64,000 nt of DNA from Paenibacillus soyae (GCF_024623455.1 NZ_JANIPJ010000016.1:124001-188000), one strand, 5' to 3'. Shown: positions 42,065 through 50,727, counted from the stretch's first letter. The notes: generated from the sequence alone by a model not told the origin. Numbers and translations are program-made.

Positions 42065-42862
42065 ATGAATAATTACCGAAACATCGATAATAAATTCCGG
42101 CGCTACAAAGCTCATGTGAGTGTTGCCGGAACAACCCAGTTCCATATTCGAAATCCATACGTGATCGCTTGGTGGTCAGCGGCCTTTCCAGGGTTCGGAC
42201 ATCTATTGTTAAGCAAATATTTGCGCGGACTCGTTCTGTTTATCTGGGAGGTTATTGTAAACTACAACGCCAAGATTAACCTTGCCATGGTGCATAGCTT
42301 CTGCGGAAATATTGAACTGGCAAAGGATACGCTTGAGGTCAGGTGGATGTTGATGTATATCCCCGTCTATTTATTCGGGATATGGGACAGCTATCGGACT
42401 TGTGTGGACATGAACCACGTGTATTTGCTGACGGAGAGGGAGAATGCCCCTTTCAATTCATTTGCAATCGGCGCTCTCGAAATCAACTATTTGGATAAGC
42501 GGAATCCGGTTATGTCCGTATTATGGTCGCTCTTCATGCCGGGACTTGGGCAATTGCATATTCACCGGCTGTTAACGGCCTTCTTCTCCTTAGTCTGGAC
42601 GATCATATTTTTATACTTCTCCAAGACGCTTGTCGCCGTCCACCATCTGTTTCTCGGAAACATTGCGAAAGCTACAGGAGTATTAGATATACAATGGCTC
42701 TTATATATGCCTTCCATGTGGGGGTTTGCCGTTTACGATTCTTACATGAATACGGTCGAGAATAACAAGCTGTTCGATTCCGAACAGAAAAGCTATCTGA
42801 TTAAAGACTTTCAAAGCTCCGACTTTCGACTAAGGAAGGGAACGCGGTGGGACAAAACATGA
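42065..42862 (+). CDS. Membrane protein with two TM2-like units
   Basis: Protein of 265 residues built from two similar halves. Each starts with a Pro-Gly turn between hydrophobic stretches, FPGFGHLLLSKYLRGLVLF (about 40-58) and FMPGLGQLHIHRLLTAFF (about 157-174), as in TM2 domains, and each ends with an aromatic-rich helix and a D-S-Y-motif (IWDSYRTC, VYDSYMNT). About four to six membrane helices are expected. GGGGGGA precedes the ATG. The next gene overlaps its stop, so they probably work together. The function is unknown. Confidence 0.75.
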   Translation: MNNYRNIDNKFRRYKAHVSVAGTTQFHIRNPYVIAWWSAAFPGFGHLLLSKYLRGLVLFIWEVIVNYNAKINLAMVHSFCGNIELAKDTLEVRWMLMYIPVYLFGIWDSYRTCVDMNHVYLLTERENAPFNSFAIGALEINYLDKRNPVMSVLWSLFMPGLGQLHIHRLLTAFFSLVWTIIFLYFSKTLVAVHHLFLGNIAKATGVLDIQWLLYMPSMWGFAVYDSYMNTVENNKLFDSEQKSYLIKDFQSSDFRLRKGTRWDKT

Positions 42863-43320
42863 TGCAGATTTTTTCGGCTTTCGAGCATTCGGTCCATTTA
42901 GAATTGGCGATCAATTCGCTGGAGAAGAACGGAATTGGCAAACATGCCATGTTTGCCGTCCCCTTGACTAACCGCAAAACGAACCGAAGGCTGTTTGATT
43001 CGATTCATAATGCGGATGGGATCTCGCTCATTAGTACGGGAGCGGCCCTTGGAACCGCCTTGGCCGTCATCGGCGCCAGCGTCGGATTTAAACTGGAGTG
43101 GGGACCGATCTATTGGGGGCTGATCGGAGCAGCGAGCGGCTTTCTCTTGGGGCTCATGATCGACCTTTTCTATTACAAGGTCATTAAGAAACAGCGTAGC
43201 GCGTTACGAGGGAAACATCCGGATGTCATATTCATCGTGGAATGCGAAGAAGGGAAAGGGGACCTCGTGGAAGAGATATTGTGGCATCACTTTGCGCTAG
43301 GGACAGCTCGAATTATTTAA
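42859..43320 (+). CDS. Small membrane protein coupled to the TM2-like gene
   Basis: Product of 153 residues, not recognised. The N-terminal part reads like a soluble alpha/beta unit (MMQIFSAFEHSVHLELAINS). Two glycine-rich helices follow (about 56-74 and 82-102), then a short cytoplasmic tail with VIFIVECEEGKGDLVEE. ATG 42859 overlaps the upstream stop (ATGA); a GTG at 42847 with a better-spaced AAGGAAGGG is an alternative. The soluble-membrane-soluble order resembles small stress-related membrane proteins, without a certain family match. Confidence 0.7.
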   Translation: MMQIFSAFEHSVHLELAINSLEKNGIGKHAMFAVPLTNRKTNRRLFDSIHNADGISLISTGAALGTALAVIGASVGFKLEWGPIYWGLIGAASGFLLGLMIDLFYYKVIKKQRSALRGKHPDVIFIVECEEGKGDLVEEILWHHFALGTARII

Positions 43321-43417
43321 CGCTCGTATTCCGGGTTCTGCCTCAATCCGCTATAATGACAAAGAATGCATGATATCATGGAGGCTGGCTGATGCCCATC
43401 GTAATGCGGGGGATGGA

Positions 43418-44086
43418 ATGCGAACCATACTGGTTGTTGATGATGACCCGAACATACTAGAGCTGATAAGACTGCGTTTGGTTTCATGGCGATATCAAGT
43501 TCGGACTGCGAATTCGGGAGAGGCGGCCTTGGCCCTAATGAACGAGAAGGTGGATCTGGCCATCGTGGACGTCATGATGCCGGGCTTGGACGGATTCGAA
43601 TTGACGGACAAGCTGAAGAAGGATTGGGATCTTCCCGTCCTCATGCTGACCGCCAAGGGAGAGCTGGAGGATAAACGCGAGGGGTTTATGGCCGGCGTCG
43701 ACGATTACATGGTGAAGCCTTTCGAGCCGGAGGAGCTTCTGTTTCGCGTTCAGGCGATATTAAGGAGATACGATAAGCCGACGGATGCGGCGATTTCGGC
43801 CGGGGATTTGGAAATTAGACGCCCGACGCTCCAGGTCGTCAGAGGACAGAGGAAGCTGCTGCTGCCGCTCAAGGAGTTCGAGCTGCTTGCCGTTCTCGCA
43901 TCGCGGCCTGGACAAGTGTTCGAACGAGAGTATCTGATGCAACAAGTCTGGGGCTTGGAATACGAAAGCGATCATACGCTGAATACCCATATGAACCGGC
44001 TTCGGGATCGGCTTGACTCACTCGGCTCATCCGTACGCATCCATACCGTTCGCGGCGTTGGGTACCGAATCGAGGTTTCGCCATGA
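43418..44086 (+). CDS. OmpR/PhoB-type response regulator
   Basis: Regulator of 222 residues. The receiver has Asp8-Asp9-Asp10, phospho-acceptor Asp51 (IVDVMMPG), the LMLTAKGE threonine and the DYMVKPF lysine. The C-terminal winged helix ends in HTVRGVGYRIE. ATG 43418 gives the standard MRTILVVDDD start and has GGGGGATGGA upstream. Its stop overlaps the kinase start (ATGA). TATAAT at 43352 may be its -10 box. Confidence 0.95.
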   Translation: MRTILVVDDDPNILELIRLRLVSWRYQVRTANSGEAALALMNEKVDLAIVDVMMPGLDGFELTDKLKKDWDLPVLMLTAKGELEDKREGFMAGVDDYMVKPFEPEELLFRVQAILRRYDKPTDAAISAGDLEIRRPTLQVVRGQRKLLLPLKEFELLAVLASRPGQVFEREYLMQQVWGLEYESDHTLNTHMNRLRDRLDSLGSSVRIHTVRGVGYRIEVSP

Positions 44087-45492
44087 AGCTGAAATCTTCC
44101 CTATACGTGAAATACCTTGTCGTAGCCCTGCTGATTATGTCGGTCAGCACGGTGCTCGCTTTCCTGGCAACGAATATGTACTACCAACAAGTGCTTAAGG
44201 AGCAGAATGACGCCAAAAACACCGCAATCGCCAGCCGCATGGCGGCTTATATTTCCGGGCAATCGAAGCTGAACTTGCAGGAACACCTGTCCATGCTGGG
44301 GCAAGCTGGATACCAGATCTATGTCGTGAACGAGAGCGGAGCTTCCGGTTACTACGGCGGCGAATATCGGCGGAAGGAGCTTGAACGCTCGATTATCGCA
44401 GACGTGTTAGCGGGAGATGTCTACCACGGCATGCGGGATTATCGGAAGCAGCTTTTCGTGACCGGCTTTTTTGCCAATGACATCCGGAATTCGATCGGCA
44501 TTCCTTTCGTGCACGAAGGGCAGCGTTATGCGATGTTCGTCCGCCCGGATATTCGTCTGTTATTCAGCGAGGTGCATACCATGATGGGCGGGATGGCTCT
44601 TCTCATGCTCGTCGTTAGCTTGCTGGCGATTATCATCGCTGCTTGGTATCTGGTTCGTCCGATCAAAAAACTGACGGCGGCAACGAGACGGATAGCCGCG
44701 GAGGATTTCGAAACCCATGTTCGGATAAGCCGCTCGGATGAGCTTGGGGAGCTTGCCGCAAGCTTTAACCGAATGGCCAAGCAGCTTCTTGCCAATGAAG
44801 CGGAACGGAAAAGCTTTATTCGGAACGTGTCGCATGACTTCCAGTCTCCTCTTCTGAATATAGGAGGGTACGCGGCTCTCTTGAAGCAGAAGGAGCTGGA
44901 TGAAGCGTCCCGCCGGCAGTATGCGGCGGTAATCGAAAATGAGGCCATGAGGTTATCGAATTTGACGAAGCAGCTGCTATTGTTAACGTCGCTGGATCAG
45001 CGCGGCAAATCCATTACCCGGCGGTCCTATGCGTTACACGAGCAAATCGAACGCATTGTAATGAAGTACCGCTGGCTATTGGAGAAAGAAGAGATCTCGA
45101 TAAGCTTGGACACCGATCCTCTATATTTGAATGGCGACGAGGCTTTGCTGGAGAATGTATGGGAGAACCTGCTGACGAATGCGATCAAATACAACAAGCC
45201 CGGAGGAAAGATTCGGATTCGAACCGAAAGAGAGAGGAAGCAGGTGAACGTGACCTTCGAGGATACCGGCATCGGAATCGCGGAACAGGATTTGCCGCAT
45301 GTATTCGAGCGATTTTATCGCGCGGATGCCTCGCGTTCGACGAATGGAACGGGCCTTGGGCTGTCTATCGTGAAGGAAACGGTCGTCTTGCATCAAGGCG
45401 AAATCCGAATATCGAGCACGCGGGGCGAAGGAACTTGCGTCACGGTGACTCTGCCCATCATGCCTGGGGCGGATCGTTTAGATACAGTTTAG
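44083..45492 (+). CDS. HAMP-type sensor histidine kinase
   Basis: Partner kinase of 469 residues. Helix 1 (about 10-30), an extracytoplasmic sensor region of about 135 residues, helix 2 (168-190), HAMP (188-240), phospho-acceptor His251 in FIRNVSHDFQSPL, and an HATPase domain with N-box NLLTNAIKYNKPGG, G1 FEDTGIGIAEQD and G2 GTGLGLSIVKE. This is the EnvZ/PhoR class. The signal is unknown. It is translationally coupled to the OmpR gene. Confidence 0.94.
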   Translation: MKLKSSLYVKYLVVALLIMSVSTVLAFLATNMYYQQVLKEQNDAKNTAIASRMAAYISGQSKLNLQEHLSMLGQAGYQIYVVNESGASGYYGGEYRRKELERSIIADVLAGDVYHGMRDYRKQLFVTGFFANDIRNSIGIPFVHEGQRYAMFVRPDIRLLFSEVHTMMGGMALLMLVVSLLAIIIAAWYLVRPIKKLTAATRRIAAEDFETHVRISRSDELGELAASFNRMAKQLLANEAERKSFIRNVSHDFQSPLLNIGGYAALLKQKELDEASRRQYAAVIENEAMRLSNLTKQLLLLTSLDQRGKSITRRSYALHEQIERIVMKYRWLLEKEEISISLDTDPLYLNGDEALLENVWENLLTNAIKYNKPGGKIRIRTERERKQVNVTFEDTGIGIAEQDLPHVFERFYRADASRSTNGTGLGLSIVKETVVLHQGEIRISSTRGEGTCVTVTLPIMPGADRLDTV

Positions 45493-45499
45493 ATTGGCC

Positions 45500-45520
45500 T
45501 TGTATACTGCCTCTATACAA
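45500..45520. promoter_or_regulatory. Inverted repeat before the four-helix membrane protein
   Basis: TTGTATA (45500-45506) and TATACAA (45514-45520) form an exact inverted repeat with a seven-base spacer, starting 8 bases after the kinase stop and ending 20 bases before the next start. Without a U-run, an operator is more likely than a terminator. Confidence 0.4.
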
Positions 45521-45539
45521 CAGGTATGGAGGTTTTTTT

Positions 45540-45932
45540 ATGGAGAAAACATGGAGCTTGCGTCTTATTCGGTTGGCAGCGGTCTTCGGGCTCGTCGGGG
45601 CTATTCTTGGTGCCGATATGGCGGGGAGCGGAAATTATGAGCTTCGCGCCATTCATGCGCATATGCTTGTGGTGGGCTGGTTGTCGGTGTTCGTCTGGGG
45701 GTTGTTCTATCGAGTATTTCATATCAAGGCGAAGAAGCTGGTTACTGCTCATGGGTGGCTGGCCGTCATTGGTTCGGTCGGGTTGACGGTCGGGATGCTG
45801 TTCTATACGATCAATCCGTTCCGCATGAACGAAACGTTCACGCTCATCGCGTTTATTGCGGGCGGAACGGCGCTGTTGCTTAGTTTTATTCTGTTCATAG
45901 CGGTGACCTTCTCGATTCAGATGGAGGAGTAG
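45540..45932 (+). CDS. Four-helix membrane protein with oxidase subunit I-like motif
   Basis: Product of 130 residues with four hydrophobic helices (about 8-26, 40-58, 69-90 and 100-125). The segment IHAHMLVVGWLSVFVWGLFYR resembles a helix of heme-copper oxidase subunit I or NnrS-type proteins that carries heme-ligating histidines, here His39 and His41. It is far too short to be an oxidase. GGAGG lies 7 bases before ATG 45540. A heme-binding or sensing role is possible but unproven. Confidence 0.7.
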   Translation: MEKTWSLRLIRLAAVFGLVGAILGADMAGSGNYELRAIHAHMLVVGWLSVFVWGLFYRVFHIKAKKLVTAHGWLAVIGSVGLTVGMLFYTINPFRMNETFTLIAFIAGGTALLLSFILFIAVTFSIQMEE

Positions 45933-45968
45933 AATAGAATAACAACAGCGATAATACTCATGATATGG

Positions 45969-45993
45969 AAACCGCGCGATGCGCGGTTTTTTT
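45969..45993 (+). terminator. Rho-independent terminator
   Basis: AAACCGCGC pairs exactly with GCGCGGTTT around GAT and is followed by T residues, 36 bases after the membrane protein stop. Confidence 0.85.
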
Positions 45994-46033
45994 ATTTGGA
46001 CTGAAGATTTTTAGGCAAAGTATTTAATTTAAA

Positions 46034-46070
46034 ATACTACCTTGACAGTCATAGTAGTATGCTTTATCAT
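46034..46070 (+). promoter_or_regulatory. Promoter with overlapping PadR-type operator
   Basis: TTGACA at 46042-46047 and TATCAT at 46065-46070 are 17 bases apart. ATACTAC (46034-46040) and GTAGTAT (46054-46060) form an exact inverted repeat around the -35 box, the kind of site PadR regulators bind. It lies 20 bases before the PadR start and should give self-repression of the operon. Confidence 0.65.
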
Positions 46071-46090
46071 GCAGATATGGAGGTGAGGAA

Positions 46091-46420
46091 ATGAGCGGGA
46101 GCAAAATCACATCCGACCTGCTGCGAGGACATACGGACACGATGATTCTGCGGCTCTTGTCCGAAGCCGACCGTTATGGCTACGAGGTTGTCAAGCTGAT
46201 TGCCGAGCGGTCGGGGGGCGAGTATGAATTAAAAGAAGCGACGATGTACTCCAGCTTCAGACGGCTTGAAGCGGACGGAGATATCGAGTGGTATTGGGGC
46301 GACGAAACCCAGGGAGGACGACGCAAATATTTCCGAATTACGAAGCGGGGCAAAGTTTCTTACGTCCGGAACAAAAGCAAGTGGGCGTATGCCAAACGCG
46401 TGATCGAAAACTTATTGTAA
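46091..46420 (+). CDS. PadR-type transcriptional regulator
   Basis: Repressor of 109 residues with the PadR winged-helix N-terminus: LLRGHTDTMILRLLSEADRYGYEV, a recognition helix region ELKEATMYSSFRRLEADG, then GGRRKYFRITKRGK as the wing. Length is that of the short PadR group. It heads an operon with a pentapeptide-repeat protein and an ABC exporter; the operator-like repeat overlaps its promoter. Confidence 0.9.
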   Translation: MSGSKITSDLLRGHTDTMILRLLSEADRYGYEVVKLIAERSGGEYELKEATMYSSFRRLEADGDIEWYWGDETQGGRRKYFRITKRGKVSYVRNKSKWAYAKRVIENLL

Positions 46421-46434
46421 GGGAGATTGAAATC

Positions 46435-47301
46435 ATGAATCAGAAGCTGACGAACCACTTGAACAGCGTCTTCATGCCATATGACGGAGTGAGAAGCGTC
46501 ACCGAATTAAAGGCCGATCTACATTCCGATTTGCAGGAGCGCTACCGTGAGCTCCGGGCGGAGGGCAAGGACGATGAAACGGCGTTCGCGATGACGATGG
46601 AGAGTATCGGCGACATTGAGCAAACGATCCTGGAGGTCGCGAGCCTCTCTCTTTCGCTAGAGCGGCAAGTTCTGACAAACTTTAGCGCAAGCAACCTGGC
46701 GCAAAGCGATTTTGCGGGCGTCAAAGCTCACAAAGGACGGTTTAACGGCAGCGCCCTGCACGGCTCCGACTTTTCCGGCGCGGATTTGACCGGCAGCTCG
46801 TTTAAGGGCAGCGATGTGCGCGAAGCCAACTTTGACGGAGCGAATCTGACGGACTGCAGCTTCTCCGCGCTTGACCTGACGAATGCAAGCTTTGACAAGT
46901 CGATCCTTGTTCGAACGAATTTCAGCAGCTCGGCACTCGACGGAGCCAAATTCACGGGAGTGAGATTGACCGACGTGACACTATCAACCACGGATCTTAG
47001 AAAAACGGTTTTTGAGCGCTGCTTATTTGAGGGAGTGGACTTCAAATATTCCGACCTGACCGGACATTGCTTCGACGGACAGACGTTCATCGGCGTTACG
47101 TTCGAAAGAGCGGGACTGAACAACGTTTCGTTCAGAGGCGCTGCGTTTAGAAATGTTTCGTTCCAACCGGGTTTTACTTTGACGAAAAAGTACTATCGGA
47201 TGATCAAAACCGTCTGCTTTGACGGCGCGACGATGGATAAGCTGACCTATGCGCTGCTCAAAGGGATGGATGCCAACGTATCGAAAGTGACTGTCATCTA
47301 A
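46435..47301 (+). CDS. Pentapeptide-repeat protein with an N-terminal HAAS-like domain
   Basis: Protein of 288 residues. The first 75 or so residues are helical (LTNHLNSVFMPYDGVRSV then KADLHSDLQERYRELRAEG), like the PadR-associated helical domain (HAAS/permease-prefix type). From about residue 80, repeated A(D/N)Lxx-type pentapeptides (SDFAG, ADLTG, SDVRE, ANLTD, LDLTN and others) run to about residue 260, forming a right-handed beta-helix. Start ATG 46435 has GGGAGA upstream and follows the PadR stop by 14 bases. It is followed by DrrAB-type exporter genes, so a role in drug or peptide stress is inferred. Confidence 0.85.
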   Translation: MNQKLTNHLNSVFMPYDGVRSVTELKADLHSDLQERYRELRAEGKDDETAFAMTMESIGDIEQTILEVASLSLSLERQVLTNFSASNLAQSDFAGVKAHKGRFNGSALHGSDFSGADLTGSSFKGSDVREANFDGANLTDCSFSALDLTNASFDKSILVRTNFSSSALDGAKFTGVRLTDVTLSTTDLRKTVFERCLFEGVDFKYSDLTGHCFDGQTFIGVTFERAGLNNVSFRGAAFRNVSFQPGFTLTKKYYRMIKTVCFDGATMDKLTYALLKGMDANVSKVTVI

Positions 47302-47319
47302 TTTTTAGGAGGGAATCCG

Positions 47320-48090
47320 ATGCAAACCGTACAAACCAAGTCGATTCAAGTAATAGGCCTGCAGAAAGCCTACAAGGAGCATCAAGTGCTGAAGGGCGTC
47401 GATTTCGAAGTGGAAAAGGGGCGTATTTTCGCTCTCCTCGGCTCGAACGGGGCAGGGAAAACGACGGTGGTCAAAATCCTCACCACGCTGCTTAAGCCGG
47501 ATGGCGGAACCGCCGCCGTCAACGGATACGATGTCGCGACGAAGCCGGAACACGTGCGTCAGGCGATCAGCCTCACCGGGCAATTCGCCGCCGTGGATGA
47601 AATTTTGACCGGACGCGAAAATCTGGTCATGATCGCCAAGCTGCGATATCTCAAACATCCGCGCCAGGTTGCGGACGATATGTTAAAACGATTCAGTCTA
47701 ACGGACGCAGCGGACCGTAAAGCGTCTACCTATTCGGGCGGCATGCGCCGCAGGCTCGACATCGCTCTGAGCCTCGTGGGGAATCCGCAGATTATATTCC
47801 TCGACGAGCCTACAACCGGGCTTGATCCCGAGGCGCGGATCGAAGTATGGAAGATTGTGAAGGGGCTTGCGGAGAGCGGGACGACCGTATTCCTTACGAC
47901 GCAATATTTGGAGGAAGCCGAGCAGCTCGCCGATCGGATTGCCATATTGCATGAAGGCCGGATTATCGCCAGCGGCACGCTCCAAGAGCTGAAGCAGCGG
48001 TTCCCATCCGCCAAGGTGGAGTATGTCGAGAAGCAGCCGTCGTTAGAAGAGATCTTCCTCGCAATGGTCGGCAAAAAGGAGGAGAAGTAA
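47320..48090 (+). CDS. ABC exporter ATP-binding protein (DrrA type)
   Basis: ATPase of 256 residues: Walker A GSNGAGKTTVV, Q-loop LTGQFAAVDE, signature YSGGMRRRLDIA, Walker B IIFLDEPTTGLD and switch histidine position occupied as TTQYLEEAE. In this DrrA group the position after the D-loop is often glutamine, as here. The C-terminal region is short. AGGAGGGA precedes the ATG. It drives export by the next gene's permease. Substrates of this group include drugs, peptides and lipids. Confidence 0.93.
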   Translation: MQTVQTKSIQVIGLQKAYKEHQVLKGVDFEVEKGRIFALLGSNGAGKTTVVKILTTLLKPDGGTAAVNGYDVATKPEHVRQAISLTGQFAAVDEILTGRENLVMIAKLRYLKHPRQVADDMLKRFSLTDAADRKASTYSGGMRRRLDIALSLVGNPQIIFLDEPTTGLDPEARIEVWKIVKGLAESGTTVFLTTQYLEEAEQLADRIAILHEGRIIASGTLQELKQRFPSAKVEYVEKQPSLEEIFLAMVGKKEEK

Positions 48091-48857
48091 TGGAAACGGC
48101 AAAAAAACATTTTTTTACCGATATTAGCGTCATGCTGGGACGTTCCATGCGTCACATCTTCCGCAGCATGGACACGATCATCACGGTCACCATTACGCCG
48201 ATCGCGATGATGCTGCTGTTCGTCTATGTATTCGGCGGCGCCATTCAAGCGGGAACGGATAACTATGTGAATTACCTTCTGCCCGGAATACTCCTGATGG
48301 CCATTGCCAGCGGAATATCCTACACGGCTTTCCGATTGTTCACCGATGTGCAGCGCGGGATATTCGAACGTTTCCACACCATGCCGATTTCGCGTTCCGC
48401 TTTGCTCTGGGGGCATGTGCTGACCTCGCTCGTATCCAACGCCCTGTCGGTGGTCGTCATCATACTTGTTGCGTTGCTTATGGGGTTTCGTTCGTCCGCA
48501 GGGGTGCTGCCTTGGCTAGCCGTAGCCGGGATACTCGCTCTGTTCACGCTAGCCTTAACATGGGTCGCGGCCATTGCCGGACTATCCGCCAAAACCGTCG
48601 ATGGCGCGAGCGCCTTTTCCTATCCTCTAATCTTCCTGCCCTTTATCAGCTCGGCATTTGTGCCGACCGATTCAATGCCGACCGCCGTACGCGTCTTCGC
48701 CGAAAACCAGCCCGTGACCTCGATCGTCGAATCGATTCGCGCCTTGCTATCCGGTCAGCCGGTGGGCAACGACATTTGGATTGCGCTAGCGTGGTGCGTA
48801 GGAATTATGATTATCGCTTATATCTTTGCCATGAGGGTGTATAAGAGAAGGGGATAA
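48090..48857 (+). CDS. ABC exporter permease (DrrB/ABC-2 type)
   Basis: ABC-2-type membrane subunit of 255 residues with six hydrophobic helices (first near 35-55, then about 60-80, 110-130, 140-165, 175-195 and 225-245). The segment LLPGILLMAIASGISYTAFRL is typical. Start and the ATPase stop overlap by one base (TAATG). It completes the PadR-controlled exporter unit. Confidence 0.92.
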   Translation: METAKKHFFTDISVMLGRSMRHIFRSMDTIITVTITPIAMMLLFVYVFGGAIQAGTDNYVNYLLPGILLMAIASGISYTAFRLFTDVQRGIFERFHTMPISRSALLWGHVLTSLVSNALSVVVIILVALLMGFRSSAGVLPWLAVAGILALFTLALTWVAAIAGLSAKTVDGASAFSYPLIFLPFISSAFVPTDSMPTAVRVFAENQPVTSIVESIRALLSGQPVGNDIWIALAWCVGIMIIAYIFAMRVYKRRG

Positions 48858-48865
48858 AAAAGGCT

Positions 48866-49726
48866 CTAGTAGTTCCCGTTCCGGTATTGCCTCGGCGTGA
48901 CGCCGGTTAATTGCTTGAAGTTTTGATAAAAATGCCGCATGCCCTGGAACCCGCAGGCGATCGCGATCGATTCGATCGTGTCGTCCGTCGAAAGAAGCAG
49001 CTCCTTCGCGCGGACCAGACGCTGGGTGTTGACGTATTGCGTGACGTTCATGCCCGTCAGCTGCTTGAACGCCCGCGAGAAATGGCCGGGGCTCACGCAG
49101 GCTCTGGCGGATAAGGCCGAGAGACTTCCGCATCCGACGGGATCGCGGTTAATATCCCGCAGGGCTTCCAGCAGCCACGGGGGAGCGAAGCCGATTGCAG
49201 GCGAAGAGGAGTCCTTTAATGCGGGATGCCGATACAGCTCGAGCAAGATCTGCTGAAGATGAAGCGACAAGGCCTGGCGATAGCCGGGCTCCCGATTCTT
49301 CACCTCAGTTCCCATGGCGTGGATCGCGGCTTCGATCCGCTCTTTGACCGGCACCGGCAATATGATTTTGTATTGCTTCTTCTTGCGCGCGGTATCGAAG
49401 CATCGAAGAGGATCATAGGCATCCCTTGGCGAGACGGCATGCAGAAGCGACGGCGCAAAGAAAACGGCGGTGGACACGATCGGCTCGTCGGCGGACGGAA
49501 ACGCGCGGTGCACGGTATTCCCGGGGATCAGGAACAGATCGCCGGCTTCTTTGTCGTACAGGGCATGGTCGACAAAAAACGTTCCTCTGCCTTCATGGAT
49601 GTACACGAGCTCGTACAAATCGTGCAGATGATCGGGAAGCTCGTTCTCCGTATACCGAACGCCCCGATAGACCACTTCTAACGGGAAGTCCGGATCGAGA
49701 TAAAAAGGTTTGCGAATAGGCAGCAT
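48866..49726 (-). CDS. AraC-type regulator for the fucose-type gene set
   Basis: Regulator of 286 residues. An N-terminal cupin sensing domain contains LPDHLHDLYELVYIHEGRGTF; the C-terminal pair of helix-turn-helix units has ARACVSPGHFSRAFKQLTGMN and IAIACGFQGMRHFYQNFK. ATG 49726 has GAGG 8 bases upstream; 49768 is a less likely start. Divergent from the lactonase/dehydrogenase operon, which it probably activates in response to a sugar. Confidence 0.9.
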   Translation of the reverse strand: MLPIRKPFYLDPDFPLEVVYRGVRYTENELPDHLHDLYELVYIHEGRGTFFVDHALYDKEAGDLFLIPGNTVHRAFPSADEPIVSTAVFFAPSLLHAVSPRDAYDPLRCFDTARKKKQYKIILPVPVKERIEAAIHAMGTEVKNREPGYRQALSLHLQQILLELYRHPALKDSSSPAIGFAPPWLLEALRDINRDPVGCGSLSALSARACVSPGHFSRAFKQLTGMNVTQYVNTQRLVRAKELLLSTDDTIESIAIACGFQGMRHFYQNFKQLTGVTPRQYRNGNY

Positions 49727-49762
49727 AGGGTACGCCTCACCATCCGTTACATGCTTAGTGAG

Positions 49763-49798
49763 TATCATAATCGGACATAAAATGATTCCATTATGATA
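49763..49798. promoter_or_regulatory. Spaced 9-base inverted repeat in the AraC/lactonase divergent region
   Basis: TATCATAAT (49763-49771) and ATTATGATA (49790-49798) are exact inverted repeats with an 18-base spacer. A TATAAT at 49813-49818 follows and could be the -10 box of the lactonase operon. The layout suggests an operator at a two-sided promoter. Confidence 0.5.
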
Positions 49799-49856
49799 TT
49801 TCTATTTCCTATTATAATAGTAAAATAAGCATAAACAAGACAGAAGGAGGCCGCTT

Positions 49857-50690
49857 ATGAGAATTGATGCCCATCAGCATTATTGGACGATGCAGCGTAC
49901 GGATTACGGCTGGATAACGGAAGAGCTTCCGGTGCTGTACCGCGACTATTTGCCGGAACACCTCGAAGACCATTTGCGGAAGCATAATATCGACGGAACG
50001 ATCGTCGTGCAGGCCGCTCCGACGATCGAGGAGACGGAATACATTCTGGCCTTAGCCGATCGATCGGATTCTATTCTCGGCATCGTAGGCTGGCTCGATC
50101 TGTTCGAATCCCATCATCGGGAGCAATTCGAGAGGTTCAAGGAACATCCGAAGTTCGTAGGGTTCCGGATCATGATTCAAGATATGCCGGATGCAAGCGT
50201 CATTCTCGAGCCGGCATTCGTGGAAGCGCTTCGCGGCTACGCCGAGCTGGACGTTCCCGTCGATTTGCTCGTGAAGGCGGATCAGCTGGAGGTGCTTTGC
50301 GAGCTGCTCGACGCGGTGCCCGGCCTGCGCGGCGTCATTGATCATATCGGCAAGCCGCCAATCGCGCGGCAGGCTCTCGAGCCGTGGGCCGCGCTCATCG
50401 AGCGGGCGGCCGGACATTCGAACATTTATTGCAAGCTGTCCGGCATGGTAACGGAGGCGGAGCACGATTCGTGGACAACGGAACAGTTCCAGCCGTACAT
50501 CGAGCATGTGCTTCGCGTCTTCGGATCGGAGCGGATCTTATTCGGAACGGACTGGCCGGTATGTTTGCTGGCCGCAAGCTACGATGAAGTGGTGGATGTG
50601 CTGGAAGCCGCTTTGCCGGCGGAATGGGGCGGGCAAGAGCGGGCCAAGCTGTACGGAGAAAACGCAAGGACATTTTATAAATTGAGATAA
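49857..50690 (+). CDS. Amidohydrolase-family sugar lactonase (COG3618 type)
   Basis: Metal-dependent hydrolase of 277 residues of the amidohydrolase-2 group. It starts RIDAHQHYW with metal-ligand His6 and His8, has VIDHIGKP in the middle and FGTDWPVC with the catalytic aspartate near the C-terminus. The group includes L-fuconolactonase and L-rhamnonolactonase, which open the lactone made by the sugar dehydrogenase. The aldo-keto reductase and zinc dehydrogenase that follow support this. AGGAGG precedes the ATG. Confidence 0.88.
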   Translation: MRIDAHQHYWTMQRTDYGWITEELPVLYRDYLPEHLEDHLRKHNIDGTIVVQAAPTIEETEYILALADRSDSILGIVGWLDLFESHHREQFERFKEHPKFVGFRIMIQDMPDASVILEPAFVEALRGYAELDVPVDLLVKADQLEVLCELLDAVPGLRGVIDHIGKPPIARQALEPWAALIERAAGHSNIYCKLSGMVTEAEHDSWTTEQFQPYIEHVLRVFGSERILFGTDWPVCLLAASYDEVVDVLEAALPAEWGGQERAKLYGENARTFYKLR

Positions 50691-50727
50691 CCGCAATTTC
50701 AATACTTGAGAGGAATGGAGTGTCTTT

